Positions 1 through 8,529 are shown, counted from the stretch's first letter. The stretch: DNA of 47,255 nt from an uncultured Prevotella sp. (GCA_947174835.1 CAMWKM010000004.1:1-47255); one strand, 5' to 3'. Numbers and translations: made by a program. The notes: generated by a model from the letters alone, not told the origin.

Positions 1-338
1 CTCTCACGGCGGGCACCCACAAACTCCACTTCAATCTCTTCTCCCGCATGGGAAAATCCGGAGGCAGACCTCACTTTCACCTGCGCCGTGCCGAAATTCC
101 TGAACACGGAGAGATGAGCCTTGCGTCCCAGTTTCCGCTTCAGTTCCCCGGCCACCTCAATGCCGCTGCCCACCACGACCACATCAATGTCGTTGGAAGG
201 CCGTTCGAGAAAGATGTCACGCACATATCCTCCCACCACATAGCACTCCACCCCCAGTTGGTCGGCAGTCTCGCCAATAAGATGGAAAATGTCCTGATTC
301 AGTATCTCAGCCAGTTCTTCGTCGGAATATAAAATCAT
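1..338 (-). CDS. CCA tRNA nucleotidyltransferase / poly(A) polymerase family, 5' part (runs off the window)
   Basis: Reading the minus strand from ATG at 338 gives MILYSDEELAEILNQ followed by GGYVRD and DIDVVVVG, then an RRE end cut by the window edge. GGYVRD plus the DxD of DIDVV are the hallmark of the class II nucleotidyltransferase head domain, which adds CCA to tRNA 3' ends or adds poly(A). About 112 residues are visible; the RNA-binding and likely HD domains lie outside. The ORF track misses it because it has no stop in the window. A TACCTTTG -7 box lies 22 nt upstream of the start. CCA-adding versus poly(A) activity cannot be decided from this fragment. Confidence 0.85.
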   Translation of the reverse strand, partial: MILYSDEELAEILNQDIFHLIGETADQLGVECYVVGGYVRDIFLERPSNDIDVVVVGSGIEVAGELKRKLGRKAHLSVFRNFGTAQVKVRSASGFSHAGEEIEVEFVGARRE

Positions 339-359
339 CTTGTCTTTTCGTTTGGCCTG

Positions 360-367
360 CAAAGGTA
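360..367 (-). promoter_or_regulatory. Bacteroidetes -7 box for the CCA-adding enzyme gene
   Basis: CAAAGGTA on the plus strand is TACCTTTG on the minus strand, a perfect TAnnTTTG box, 22 nt before the ATG at 338. It forms a divergent pair with the box at 410-417. Confidence 0.65.
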
Positions 368-409
368 CAAAAAAATAAGGTTTGTCGGCTCGCATTTAAT
401 TTTTTTTAG

Positions 410-417
410 TACCTTTG
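410..417 (+). promoter_or_regulatory. Bacteroidetes -7 box for the PAP2 gene
   Basis: TACCTTTG after an AT-rich tract (TTTAATTTTTTTT) and 36 nt before the ATG at 453. It matches the TAnnTTTG consensus of Bacteroidetes housekeeping promoters. No clear TTG/TTTG -33 element at the usual 19-21 bp spacing was seen. Confidence 0.65.
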
Positions 418-452
418 CAGCAAAATCCAAACCATCAAACGAGAAAGCAAGG

Positions 453-1727
453 ATGAAGAGGCTGCTACTCCTCATGATCATCGTTTCTGCAACTGTCAAT
501 ACCAATGCCTATGGCCTTTGGGGCAACGATGCAACGTCTTCTCTCGGCAGGGAAAGCACGGAGTCTTCGCTATTGTTTGCTGATGTCAAGACGGGGATTG
601 ACGACTACACGCGTTTCTTCGGGCCGCTGATGACCGTCGGGCTGAAACTGGGCGGCTATGAAGGGCGCAGCGACTGGCCCCGACTGGCTGTCAGTGGCGC
701 CATGTCGTATGGCATCACGACCTGCCTGATCTATGGCCTCAAGAATACGGCAACGGTGAAACGACCTGACGGATCGTCCAACGACTCATGGCCTTCGGGT
801 CATGCAGCCATTGCTTTCGTTGGTGCCACCATCCTGCACAAGGAGTATGGACGCACACGCTCACCGTGGTTTTCCGTAGCCGGCTATGGGGTGGCCACGA
901 CTACCGGCATGATGCGCATACTGCACAACCGCCACTGGACAAGCGATGTGCTGTCGGGAGCCGGCATAGGCATCATGTCGACAGAGTTGGCTTACGCCTT
1001 GAGCGATATGATTTTCAAGAAAAAGGGTCTGCTTCGCCATGCTCCGGAGCGCATCCCCGCCACCCCGTCTTTCTTCAGTATCTCCTTGGGGCTCGGTCTC
1101 AGCGGCAAAGATATTGACTTCGGTGGCAACGGCTTGCAAGTCAAGTTCCGTCCTGCCACCGTAGCTGATGCCGAAGGAGCCTATTTCCTCAACCGCTATA
1201 TGGGAGTCGGTGGCCGACTACGTGTCAGGTCTATGGCAGCCAAATCGTTCGGCAACCTCGCCTGTTGGGACACTTTCTACAGAAACGGCAACTCTATTAT
1301 CCGGATAAATGGCATTGCCAACAGCAACCACCTGACGGAGCTTACCCCCAGTGCCGGCCTCTTTTTTAACCTGCCGCTCAACGGTCGTTTCTCTTTAGGC
1401 ACCAAGATGCTGGTGGGACGTTCGTTCATGCAGGAACCGGACATTGACGGACAGGCAGAGAGCAGAACAGGCGACGAGCCTTTCGCAAAAGGCTGGGACT
1501 GCCTGACCATGAATGCCAGCGACGCTACTTCGTTAGGCACAGGCATTGCGATGACCTACCGCTACAAGGCGGGCTTCGCCTGGAAGATGTTCTGCGACTA
1601 CGATGTGAGCAAGAAGGACTATACCATGACCCACTGCCCACTGTACGATGCCGTTCCCATCACATACAAGAAAACAAAGACGATGCACGACTTGACTGTC
1701 GGCGCATCGTTTGCCATCCATTTTTAA
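453..1727 (+). CDS. PAP2-family phosphatase with a C-terminal beta-rich domain
   Basis: A 424-aa protein with an N-terminal signal peptide (MKRLLLLMIIVSATVNTNAYG). All three PAP2 motifs are present: K97-x6-R104-P105, PSGH at 114-117, and R155-x5-H161-x3-D165. This family removes phosphate from lipid phosphates such as undecaprenyl pyrophosphate or phosphatidate at the envelope. From about residue 205 to the end the sequence alternates polar and aromatic/hydrophobic residues and ends in ASFAIHF, as in outer-membrane beta-barrels. The protein may therefore be an outer-membrane or periplasmic phosphatase rather than an inner-membrane one; that part is inference. It is followed 13 nt later by a small lipoprotein gene, probably in the same transcript. 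Confidence 0.85.
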   Translation: MKRLLLLMIIVSATVNTNAYGLWGNDATSSLGRESTESSLLFADVKTGIDDYTRFFGPLMTVGLKLGGYEGRSDWPRLAVSGAMSYGITTCLIYGLKNTATVKRPDGSSNDSWPSGHAAIAFVGATILHKEYGRTRSPWFSVAGYGVATTTGMMRILHNRHWTSDVLSGAGIGIMSTELAYALSDMIFKKKGLLRHAPERIPATPSFFSISLGLGLSGKDIDFGGNGLQVKFRPATVADAEGAYFLNRYMGVGGRLRVRSMAAKSFGNLACWDTFYRNGNSIIRINGIANSNHLTELTPSAGLFFNLPLNGRFSLGTKMLVGRSFMQEPDIDGQAESRTGDEPFAKGWDCLTMNASDATSLGTGIAMTYRYKAGFAWKMFCDYDVSKKDYTMTHCPLYDAVPITYKKTKTMHDLTVGASFAIHF

Positions 1728-1740
1728 AACAAGCAGAAAG

Positions 1741-2109
1741 ATGAACAAAAGACACTTTTTCTATACCCTGGCCGTTGTCGCCATATTGCTGACCGCAGCC
1801 TGCGACAACCATTCGCGTCGCAATGAGATTGAACAGCGCAAGGAAGCACTGAAACAGCATCAGGACTCGTCGCTGATGGCCGCTCAGCAGGAATTGGCCA
1901 TTGTCGACTCGACACTGGAAGCCGTCAAGGTGGAGTATGAACAGAAGAAGGCCGAGGTGGAACGCCACAGGGCTGCCCTGACAGCCACTGCAGAGGAACT
2001 GACGGAACTGACGATGTTAGGACTGAGGCGCGACTCGCTGCAAGCCCAATGGAGCCTGCTGGGGGCTAAAATCAAGTACATCCGTCAGAAACAAGCGGAG
2101 ACGAACTAA
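1741..2109 (+). CDS. Small coiled-coil lipoprotein of unknown function
   Basis: A 122-aa product if started at ATG 1741. The ORF-track start at 1711 lies inside the PAP2 gene and would bury the signal peptide. The N-terminus MNKRHFFYTLAVVAILLTAAC is a lipoprotein signal with lipobox LTAAC. The mature part is highly charged (EQRKEALKQ, EYEQKKAEVERHRAAL) and predicts one long coiled coil to the C-terminus. The gene follows the PAP2 gene closely, so the two are probably co-transcribed. I do not recognise a named family; it is likely a periplasm-facing lipid-anchored helical protein. Confidence 0.7.
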   Translation: MNKRHFFYTLAVVAILLTAACDNHSRRNEIEQRKEALKQHQDSSLMAAQQELAIVDSTLEAVKVEYEQKKAEVERHRAALTATAEELTELTMLGLRRDSLQAQWSLLGAKIKYIRQKQAETN

Positions 2110-2112
2110 TGT

Positions 2113-2152
2113 CTTTAACTCCTTTTAACTCCTTTTAGTTCCTTTAACTCCT
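2113..2152 (+). repeat. Short direct repeats of about 10 bp ahead of the DUF1599 promoter
   Basis: The unit TTTTAACTCC recurs with its AACT/AGTT core at about 2117, 2127, 2137 and 2146, a spacing of 9-10 bp or one helical turn. It sits directly upstream of the TAACTTTG box at 2163 and could be a curved upstream element. Confidence 0.5.
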
Positions 2153-2162
2153 TAAAAAGTAG

Positions 2163-2170
2163 TAACTTTG
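2163..2170 (+). promoter_or_regulatory. -7 box that places transcription start almost at the start codon
   Basis: TAACTTTG is a perfect TAnnTTTG box ending at 2170. The first ATG of the DUF1599 ORF is at 2180, so with the usual spacing the transcript starts within a few bases of the ATG. The ORF-track TTG start at 2168 lies inside the box and is unlikely to be used. Confidence 0.6.
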
Positions 2171-2179
2171 CACCCGATT

Positions 2180-2725
2180 ATGGACAGATTCGAAAAAACC
2201 AATGCTCAGTTTGAGGCTGCCATAGCCGAATGTCGCGACATCTTCGGCAAGAAGTTGCACGACTACGGGGCATCGTGGCGCATACTGAGACCGGCCTCGC
2301 TCACCGACCAACTCTTCATCAAGGCCAAGCGCATACGCTCGCTTGAAATCAAGAAGAAGGCAATGGTGGGTGAAGGCATCAGACCCGAATTTGTGGCTCT
2401 CATCAACTATGGTATCGTGGGACTGATACAGTTGGAGAAAGGATTTGCCGATTCTATCGACATCAGCAGCAATGAGGCAATAAACCTCTACGACCGCTAT
2501 GCCCACGAAGCGCTGGAACTGATGAAGCGCAAGAATCACGACTACGACGAAGCGTGGCGAGATATGCGCGTCAGCAGCTATACAGACTTCATCCTCACCA
2601 AGATTGAACGTATCAAGGAAATAGAAAATCTCAGCGGAGAGACCCTCGTCAGCGAGGGCATCGATGCCAACTATATGGACATCATCAACTATGCAGTCTT
2701 CGGATTGATCAAGTTGAAGGATTGA
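2180..2725 (+). CDS. DUF1599 family protein
   Basis: A 181-aa protein counted from ATG 2180. It contains two tandem copies of the same motif, with KKLHDYGASWRILRPASLTDQLFIKAKRIRSLE in the first half and KNHDYDEAWRDMRVSSYTDFILTKIERIKEIE in the second. Each is followed by an EGI...INYGIVGLIQL-type helix, so the protein is an internal duplication. This is the DUF1599 family, which sequence-based work has grouped with domains associated with nucleotide modification; the reaction is not established. It begins a run of same-strand genes (DoxX-like, tpiA, SPOR, folE) that keep company in other Bacteroidales. Confidence 0.8.
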   Translation: MDRFEKTNAQFEAAIAECRDIFGKKLHDYGASWRILRPASLTDQLFIKAKRIRSLEIKKKAMVGEGIRPEFVALINYGIVGLIQLEKGFADSIDISSNEAINLYDRYAHEALELMKRKNHDYDEAWRDMRVSSYTDFILTKIERIKEIENLSGETLVSEGIDANYMDIINYAVFGLIKLKD

Positions 2726-2734
2726 AATACTGAA

Positions 2735-3889
2735 GTGAAAAAAATCATCGTCAATCTGTGTCGCCTGCTGTTGGCCGTGGTGTTTATCCTGTCGGGATTC
2801 GTCAAGGCCGTCGACCCAAAGGGCACGCAGTACAAGATTGAGGACTACCTGCAGGTCTGGCATCTGGACGGATTGTTGCCCGAATTCGTGACGCTGGCAC
2901 TGTCTGTCGGCCTGTCGGCTTTGGAGTTTTGCATTGGCATCTTCCTGCTGTTCGCCATACGCAGACGACTGACATCGAAGGTGGCAGTGATTATGATGGG
3001 CGTGCTGACACCTCTGACGTTGTGGCTGGCATTGGCCGATCCCATCAGCGACTGCGGTTGTTTCGGCGATGCGCTGGTGCTCACCAACTGGCAAACATTC
3101 TGGAAGAACGCGGTGCTGCTCGTGGCAGCCATCATGGTGGCAGCCAATCCATTGCAGATGTTCCGTTTCGTGAGCAGGGCCCGACAATGGATCGTGATGA
3201 ACTACACGGTACTGTTCATCCTCATCATTGCAGGTTGGAGCCTCTACGACCTCCCGCAGTTCGACTTTCGACCGTATCGAATCGGCACAGACCTGCGCAC
3301 CAACTGGCAGCGCACTATGGAGGGCGAAGATTTGCCATACGCCGAATTTTTCCTCTCAAGAGCGGACGATGGCGAGGATATCACAGAACAGGTGCTTGAC
3401 GATGAGGGCTACACCTTCCTGCTCGTATCACCACATCTGGAGCAGGCCGACGACTCGCAACTGGACTTGATCAATCAGGTGTATGAGTATGCGCAGGACT
3501 ACGGCTATCCGTTCTATGGCATGACGGCGAGCGGACAGCAGGCCATCGCCCACTGGCGGGATGTGACCGGAGCCGAATATCCTTTCTGTCAGACGGACGA
3601 CATCACGCTGAAGACCATCTGTCGCAGCAATCCGGGGCTGTTGTTGCTGAAAGACGGCACCATCATGCGCAAATGGAGCCACAACCTGTTGCCCGATGAG
3701 TATGAGTTGAGTGAGCCTTTAGAGACCTCGGAACTGGGCCGACTGCCCGAAGACTCTGTCGTGCGACGCATTGTGGCACTGCTGCTTTGGTTTGTGTTGC
3801 CACTGGCACTGCTGACAATTGCCGACCGGCTTTGGGCATGGACAAGATGGGTGCGCAGAAAAGACACTTCGAAAAAAAGGAAACAATAA
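2735..3889 (+). CDS. DoxX-like integral membrane protein
   Basis: A 384-aa protein starting at GTG 2735, 9 nt after the DUF1599 stop. The N-terminus NLCRLLLAVVFILSGFVKAVDPKGT is the DoxX/MauE opening, and four hydrophobic segments occupy roughly the first 150 residues. DCGCFGDAL follows helix three, a Cys pair also found in MauE-type proteins linked to thiol redox. Another membrane helix (YTVLFILIIAGWSLYDL) precedes a soluble periplasmic domain of about 190 residues, and a last helix (ALLLWFVLPLALLTIADRLW) precedes a basic tail. The soluble part may be a divergent thioredoxin-like domain, but no CxxC is visible in it. Role unknown. Confidence 0.75.
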   Translation: MKKIIVNLCRLLLAVVFILSGFVKAVDPKGTQYKIEDYLQVWHLDGLLPEFVTLALSVGLSALEFCIGIFLLFAIRRRLTSKVAVIMMGVLTPLTLWLALADPISDCGCFGDALVLTNWQTFWKNAVLLVAAIMVAANPLQMFRFVSRARQWIVMNYTVLFILIIAGWSLYDLPQFDFRPYRIGTDLRTNWQRTMEGEDLPYAEFFLSRADDGEDITEQVLDDEGYTFLLVSPHLEQADDSQLDLINQVYEYAQDYGYPFYGMTASGQQAIAHWRDVTGAEYPFCQTDDITLKTICRSNPGLLLLKDGTIMRKWSHNLLPDEYELSEPLETSELGRLPEDSVVRRIVALLLWFVLPLALLTIADRLWAWTRWVRRKDTSKKRKQ

Positions 3890-3915
3890 CACTAATTTAA
3901 ACATAGAATAAAGAA

Positions 3916-4674
3916 ATGAGAAAGAAAATTGTTGCAGGAAACTGGAAGATGAACATGAATCTCCAGGATGGTATCGCCCTTGCAAAAGAGCTGAATGAGA
4001 CGCTGAAGGCCGAGAAGCCTAACTGTGGTGTGGTCATTTGCACACCGTTTATCCATCTGGCAAGCATCGCACAGTTCCTCGATCAAGACATCATCGGTCT
4101 GGGTGCCGAGAACTGCGCTGACAAGGAGAAGGGTGCTTTCACCGGTGAGGTAAGCGCCGAGATGGTAAAATCTACGGGTGCACAGTATGTCATTCTGGGT
4201 CACTCCGAGCGTCGTGAGTACTACAAGGAGACGCCCGAGATCCTGAAAGAGAAGGTGCTGCTGGCTCAGAAAAACGACCTAAAGGTGATCTTCTGCATTG
4301 GTGAGAGCCTGGCAGAGCGTGAGGCCGGCAAGCAGAACGAGGTGGTGAAGGCCGAACTGGAAGGCAGTGTGTTCAACCTCGCTGAGGAGGACTTCCGCAA
4401 GATCGTCATTGCCTACGAGCCCATCTGGGCCATCGGTACCGGCAAGACCGCTACCGCTGAACAGGCAGAGGAGATCCACGCCTACATCCGCAGCATTATC
4501 GCTGAGAAATATGGTCAGGCTGTAGCCGACGACACCACGATCCTCTATGGCGGTTCATGCAAGGCCAGCAATGCGCCTGAACTGTTCGCCAAGCCCGACA
4601 TCGACGGTGGACTCATCGGAGGTGCATCGCTCAAGGCTGCCGATTTCAAGGGCATCATCGACGCCTTTAAGTAA
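3916..4674 (+). CDS. tpiA: Triosephosphate isomerase
   Basis: A 252-aa protein of normal family length that interconverts dihydroxyacetone phosphate and glyceraldehyde 3-phosphate in glycolysis, in the cytoplasm. The start AGNWKMN carries the catalytic Lys, VILGHSERR the electrophilic His, [11 protein letters not shown] the catalytic Glu and loop 6, and [13 protein letters not shown] with GGLIGGASL the phosphate-binding loops. It lies 26 nt downstream of the DoxX-like gene on the same strand. Confidence 0.98.
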   Translation: MRKKIVAGNWKMNMNLQDGIALAKELNETLKAEKPNCGVVICTPFIHLASIAQFLDQDIIGLGAENCADKEKGAFTGEVSAEMVKSTGAQYVILGHSERREYYKETPEILKEKVLLAQKNDLKVIFCIGESLAEREAGKQNEVVKAELEGSVFNLAEEDFRKIVIAYEPIWAIGTGKTATAEQAEEIHAYIRSIIAEKYGQAVADDTTILYGGSCKASNAPELFAKPDIDGGLIGGASLKAADFKGIIDAFK

Positions 4675-4691
4675 AATTCAGATAAACAGAC

Positions 4692-4797
4692 AGAAAGGTA
4701 AAAGAGTAAAAAAAGTAAAGCGTATGGAGACAAGACAATATCGGCATATTGTAAAAAAGGTGTGCATGGTTTTACCTTTCTACTTTTTTACCTTTCT
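4692..4797 (+). repeat. Inverted repeat spanning the leader and signal-peptide codons of the SPOR gene
   Basis: AGAAAGGTAAAA (4692-4703) upstream of the start is the exact reverse complement of TTTTACCTTTCT, which occurs twice inside the signal-peptide coding region (4770-4781 and 4786-4797). Pairing of either copy would put the ATG at 4724 in the loop. Confidence 0.6.
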
Positions 4798-5281
4798 TCC
4801 ACTCTCGGCGCAGACCACCTACACACAGCGCATTCAGGAAAGCAAACAAGGTGAGGGCACGGTCACCATCCATCAGGATGCTGCCATCGACGCACTGGTC
4901 AACGGGCCACTGCCCACAAAGCCGGCTCCGCGTCCTACGCCTGCTCCACCTCAACCGGTAAAACCGACCGTCAAGCCTGTGCAGAACGTCGATACAACGA
5001 CCACGACCGGCCGTCCTTACAAGACCACAGGATTCAGGGTGCAGGTGTTTGCCGGCGGAAACACACGCAGTGACCGGGTGAAGGCCGAACAGACCGGCCA
5101 TTCGCTGGAACAGCTGTTTCCCAACGATGCCGTCTACGTGCACTTCTATTCACCACGGTGGATATGCCGCATCGGTAACTATCGCACCTACGAGGAGGCT
5201 CGTGCCAAGATGATGGAGATACGTCAGTTGGGGTACACCTCGGCCACCATTGTCAAAGGAAAAATCATTGTCACACAATAA
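4724..5281 (+). CDS. Secreted SPOR-domain protein
   Basis: A 185-aa protein if started at ATG 4724; the ORF-track start at 4547 is inside tpiA. The N-terminus [13 protein letters not shown] leads into the hydrophobic segment [15 protein letters not shown], a signal peptide ending LSAQ. A Pro-rich linker ([15 protein letters not shown]) follows. The last 80 residues ([20 protein letters not shown] to [12 protein letters not shown]) are a SPOR domain, a fold that binds denuded peptidoglycan at division sites. An alternative start is ATG 4766, which leaves only the hydrophobic stretch and lacks basic n-region residues. The stop overlaps the folE start by one base. Confidence 0.85.
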   Translation: METRQYRHIVKKVCMVLPFYFFTFLPLSAQTTYTQRIQESKQGEGTVTIHQDAAIDALVNGPLPTKPAPRPTPAPPQPVKPTVKPVQNVDTTTTTGRPYKTTGFRVQVFAGGNTRSDRVKAEQTGHSLEQLFPNDAVYVHFYSPRWICRIGNYRTYEEARAKMMEIRQLGYTSATIVKGKIIVTQ

Positions 5282-5859
5282 TGATCCAAGAAACGGAATA
5301 CAGAGAAGGCCTGAACGAACTGGCCGTATGCTATAAAGATATCATCAAACTGCTCGGTGAAGATCCGGAGCGCGAAGGACTACAGAAGACACCTCTCCGT
5401 GTGGCCAAGGCTATGCAGGTGCTCACTCGCGGCTATGAAATGGATGCCCACAAGGTGCTGACCGATGCCCTCTTCAAGGAAGACTACTCGCAGATGGTCA
5501 TCGTCAAAGACATTGACTTCTTCTCGCTTTGCGAACACCACATGCTTCCATTCTATGGCAAGGTACACGTGGCCTATATTCCCAACGGCTATATCACGGG
5601 ACTGTCGAAGATAGCCCGCGTGGTCGACATCTTCAGCCATCGCCTGCAAGTGCAGGAGCGCATGACACTACAGATTCGCCAGTGCATCGAAGAGACCTTG
5701 CACCCTTTAGGCGTGATGGTCGTCGTTGAGGCTAAACACATGTGTATGCAGATGCGAGGCGTGGAGAAACAAAACAGCATTACCACTACCAGCGAGTTCA
5801 GCGGTGCTTTCAATCAGGCCAAGACCCGTCAGGAATTTATGAATCTCATCAATCGCTAA
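5281..5859 (+). CDS. folE: GTP cyclohydrolase I
   Basis: A 192-aa enzyme that converts GTP to 7,8-dihydroneopterin triphosphate, the first step of folate synthesis. Zinc ligands are seen in [16 protein letters not shown] (Cys and His) and in MCMQMRGV (the second Cys); [23 protein letters not shown] is the conserved core, and [13 protein letters not shown] the C-terminal signature. ATG overlaps the TAA of the SPOR gene (TAATG), implying translational coupling. Confidence 0.97.
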   Translation: MIQETEYREGLNELAVCYKDIIKLLGEDPEREGLQKTPLRVAKAMQVLTRGYEMDAHKVLTDALFKEDYSQMVIVKDIDFFSLCEHHMLPFYGKVHVAYIPNGYITGLSKIARVVDIFSHRLQVQERMTLQIRQCIEETLHPLGVMVVVEAKHMCMQMRGVEKQNSITTTSEFSGAFNQAKTRQEFMNLINR

Positions 5860-5878
5860 TCTATAATATCGATACCTA

Positions 5879-6439
5879 ATGAATCAGAACTACCGCAAGC
5901 AAGAATCATTGTTCAAAGAGTTCAGGCAGAGTTGTCTGGGACGTCTCATCATCGCTGCCTGCATTCTGGGCGTCCTCTCGGTCATCGCTTGGTTGACCAA
6001 TCCCTCTGAACAGACAATGAACAAGGAGATGAATGACAACATCCGACAGTGGATACAGGAGAATGACAGTCTCAACACCGACTGGATTGACGATGCTGTC
6101 AATAACACGGGTTTTATTTTTACGTCGGCCGACTCTATCGATACACCGGAGCAAAAGCATCTGCTTGAACAGTTTGACACGCACAACCGACTGGAATACT
6201 TTGACCATACCCTGTTCTCGACAATGTATATCTACAACAGTTTCCACATTGAGGGCAAACGCTGTGGCATCGGTCTCTTCGGTATCGTTATTCCTACGGT
6301 CAACTTCAACGACTTCCTGCTCCGCGAAGGTCCCATGCGCAAGGACTACAACCAACCTGCCATCCACAACTATGGCAACGAGGAGTATTTCGGGGAGAAT
6401 CCCGATCTGGGCGGTGTCTTCCGCTATAACGGAGAATAA
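5879..6439 (+). CDS. Single-pass membrane protein of unknown function
   Basis: A 186-aa protein starting 19 nt after folE. A basic N-terminus (NQNYRKQESLFKEFRQSC) precedes one hydrophobic segment (LGRLIIAACILGVLSVIAWL, about residues 20-39). The rest is a soluble, acidic domain of about 145 residues, probably periplasmic. It includes FIFTSADSIDTPEQ and a Gly-rich C-terminal part (IEGKRCGIGLFGIVIPTVNF). I do not recognise the family. The position between folE and the IMPase gene suggests co-transcription but says little about function. Confidence 0.65.
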   Translation: MNQNYRKQESLFKEFRQSCLGRLIIAACILGVLSVIAWLTNPSEQTMNKEMNDNIRQWIQENDSLNTDWIDDAVNNTGFIFTSADSIDTPEQKHLLEQFDTHNRLEYFDHTLFSTMYIYNSFHIEGKRCGIGLFGIVIPTVNFNDFLLREGPMRKDYNQPAIHNYGNEEYFGENPDLGGVFRYNGE

Positions 6440-6457
6440 CAAAAACTGAAGTGTCTC

Positions 6458-7249
6458 GTGAACAACGAAGAACTGAAAATTCTGACCCTGACGGTTTGCG
6501 ACATTGCAAAACGTGCAGGGTCTTTTATACGGCAGGAGCGACAGCACTTCCTCAATGAGCGTGTCGAAAAGAAACATGCCCACGACTATGTGTCGTATGT
6601 AGACAAACAGTCTGAGCAACTCATTGTCACAGCCTTGCGCGACCTGCTGCCGGAAGCCGGATTCATCACGGAAGAGGGTTCTGCCACTTATTCCGACGAA
6701 CAATATTGCTGGGTGGTCGACCCGCTTGACGGCACCACCAACTTCATCCATCGTTTTCCACCCTATGCTGTCAGCATCGCACTTGTCTGCGGTCGGCAGA
6801 TCATGCTGGGAGTGGTCTATGAGATCTGTGCTGACGAATGTTTCTGTGCTTGGCTCGGTGGAGGCAGCTATCTGAACGGACAGCCTCTGAAGGTCAACAC
6901 TTCCGCCTTGTCCGATGCCCTCGTCTGCTTTCAGTTGCCTTACAACAGCAATGCCTACAGCCCTGTGGCTCAGCATCTCGTCCGGCAGTTCTATGGCCGC
7001 GTGGCCAGCATCCGGATGCTGGGGTCTGCCGCCATCGCCCTCTGCTACGTTGCCGCAGGCCGTCTCGATGCCTATGCCGAAAAGTTTATTGGCCAGTGGG
7101 ACTGTATGGCCGGTGCCCTGATCGTCAGCGAAGCCGGCGGCCATTGTACCGACTACAACGGCTCGACCGATTTCACCCAAGGCAATAGCATCGTTGCCAC
7201 CAACGGCATCATCCATCAGGAACTGCTTGACGGCATCCTTTCTGCATAG
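6458..7249 (+). CDS. Inositol monophosphatase family phosphatase
   Basis: A 263-aa metal-dependent phosphatase; GTG at 6458 is the most plausible start. Metal-site motifs are complete: E72-E73 in TEEGSA, DPLDGTTNF starting at D88, and WDCMAGALIVSEAGG with D215. Members hydrolyse inositol phosphates, 3'-phosphoadenosine 5'-phosphate (CysQ type) or sugar bisphosphates, and the sequence alone does not tell which. It is the last gene of the housekeeping run before the recombinase and accessory region. Confidence 0.9.
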   Translation: MNNEELKILTLTVCDIAKRAGSFIRQERQHFLNERVEKKHAHDYVSYVDKQSEQLIVTALRDLLPEAGFITEEGSATYSDEQYCWVVDPLDGTTNFIHRFPPYAVSIALVCGRQIMLGVVYEICADECFCAWLGGGSYLNGQPLKVNTSALSDALVCFQLPYNSNAYSPVAQHLVRQFYGRVASIRMLGSAAIALCYVAAGRLDAYAEKFIGQWDCMAGALIVSEAGGHCTDYNGSTDFTQGNSIVATNGIIHQELLDGILSA

Positions 7250-7361
7250 GTCTTTCAGCGTTGCATACAGCGGTATGCCGTTGACCTTTGCGGGCAGAAA
7301 CCTTATTATGCTTTACGTTGTTATAATGATATAGTATTCATCAATAAAGTAATAACAAAGT

Positions 7362-8369
7362 ATGGCAACAATTCATGAAAAAATTTCAAATCTTGGTAAA
7401 AGAATCATTTCTGCTTTCATAAGGAACAGGCGTGACAAAATGTTCATGGTGCTGGCACAGCAGATAGTCAGTGAAGAGGCATCATATAAAAGTAAAAGTA
7501 CCATCGACAACTATCACACTGCATTACGTTCGTTTTCCTGTTTCACCGGCACGGATATCCTTCTGAAGGATATAACTCCGCAATTGATGGAACATTACCA
7601 ACAGCATCTGAAACTCAGTGGAATATGCCTCAACACCATATCATGCTATATGCGTTCGTTACGGACATTGTATAACAAGATCATAACGAAAAAGAAATTC
7701 AAGCCTGCAAAGCATCCTTTCTGCAATGTATATAGGGGCAAGACGAAAACGCAGAAGCGTTCAATCACCGATGCCGAGATCTTGCAGATAAAAAGACTCA
7801 AACTGCCACAACATTCTTATATAAAACTATGTCAGGATACGTTCCTATTCAGTTTCTATGCGTTGGGAATGCCTTTTGTAGATATCGTATATCTGAAACA
7901 CTCACAAATCAAGAACGGCGAGATTTCCTACTATCGCCATAAGAACAAACAGCCGGTGCACGTCCTCATTGAGCCGTGTATTCAGGAAATTATAGACAGA
8001 TATTACAACAGCCAACGCAAGTACATATTCCCCTTTATAACTTCCGACGACAAACAGATTGCCGAGATGCAGTATCTCAAGCATCTTGGGAGATACAACC
8101 GTAACTTGAAACGGATAGCGGCAATGGCAGGAGTGACGGCAAACATCACGTCCTATACCATGCGCCATACGTGGGCAAGTCTTGCGTTCAGAAACAACAT
8201 AGACCTGCCGATCATATCCAAGGCATTAGGACACACAAATACAAACACCACGATAACTTATATCCGCGAGATTGACGACACCCCCATAGCAGAGGCCAAC
8301 CGAAAACTAATAGAAGGGTTGCATTTTCTCATGACAAGTCGGGACGATAGCGAGAATGATAAGGAATAA
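7362..8369 (+). CDS. Tyrosine recombinase (phage-integrase family) with Leu at the first catalytic Arg position
   Basis: A 335-aa site-specific recombinase. Residues about 30-125 form the SAM-like core-binding domain. The catalytic domain follows, with SYTMRHTWAS (second Arg at R268), LGHTN (H291) and the nucleophile Y300 in TTITYIRE. At the position where Bacteroidetes relatives usually read FYxRGMxFVDM, this protein has FYALGMPFVDI, with L168 in place of the first catalytic Arg. CTnDOT IntDOT also lacks this Arg, so activity is not excluded. No matching att repeats were found nearby. It could be an element integrase or a DNA invertase; the downstream DNA is the gene-poor stretch 8370-9018. 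Confidence 0.9.
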   Translation: MATIHEKISNLGKRIISAFIRNRRDKMFMVLAQQIVSEEASYKSKSTIDNYHTALRSFSCFTGTDILLKDITPQLMEHYQQHLKLSGICLNTISCYMRSLRTLYNKIITKKKFKPAKHPFCNVYRGKTKTQKRSITDAEILQIKRLKLPQHSYIKLCQDTFLFSFYALGMPFVDIVYLKHSQIKNGEISYYRHKNKQPVHVLIEPCIQEIIDRYYNSQRKYIFPFITSDDKQIAEMQYLKHLGRYNRNLKRIAAMAGVTANITSYTMRHTWASLAFRNNIDLPIISKALGHTNTNTTITYIREIDDTPIAEANRKLIEGLHFLMTSRDDSENDKE

Positions 8370-8496
8370 GGGCAACATCCTACTATTTAATAAATGAAGA
8401 ATCTGGGTGCACAGGGTACATGGGGTCAGGTTACTTTTATTAAGCAGTAGTATGTTGTATTTTTGCATATTAGATTTCATTTTTTCATCAAAACCC

Positions 8497-8527
8497 TTGG
8501 CTGTTTCAAAAATAGTTCCTAAATTTG
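8497..8527 (+). promoter_or_regulatory. Promoter of a candidate non-coding RNA
   Basis: TTG at 8497-8499 and TAAATTTG at 8520-8527 are separated by 20 bp, the normal spacing of Bacteroidetes -33 and -7 elements. No start codon with a convincing ORF follows for about 490 nt. A second TAnnTTTG box (TATTTTTG) lies at 8458-8465. Confidence 0.55.
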
Positions 8528-8529
8528 CA

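Noticed and set aside
2144-3187. 347-aa minus-strand ORF
   Set aside because: Antisense shadow of the DUF1599 and DoxX-like genes, rich in His, Gln and Asp as expected for reversed codons.
5906-7216. 436-aa minus-strand ORF
   Set aside because: Antisense shadow of the membrane-protein and IMPase genes, both of which have clear protein features on the plus strand.
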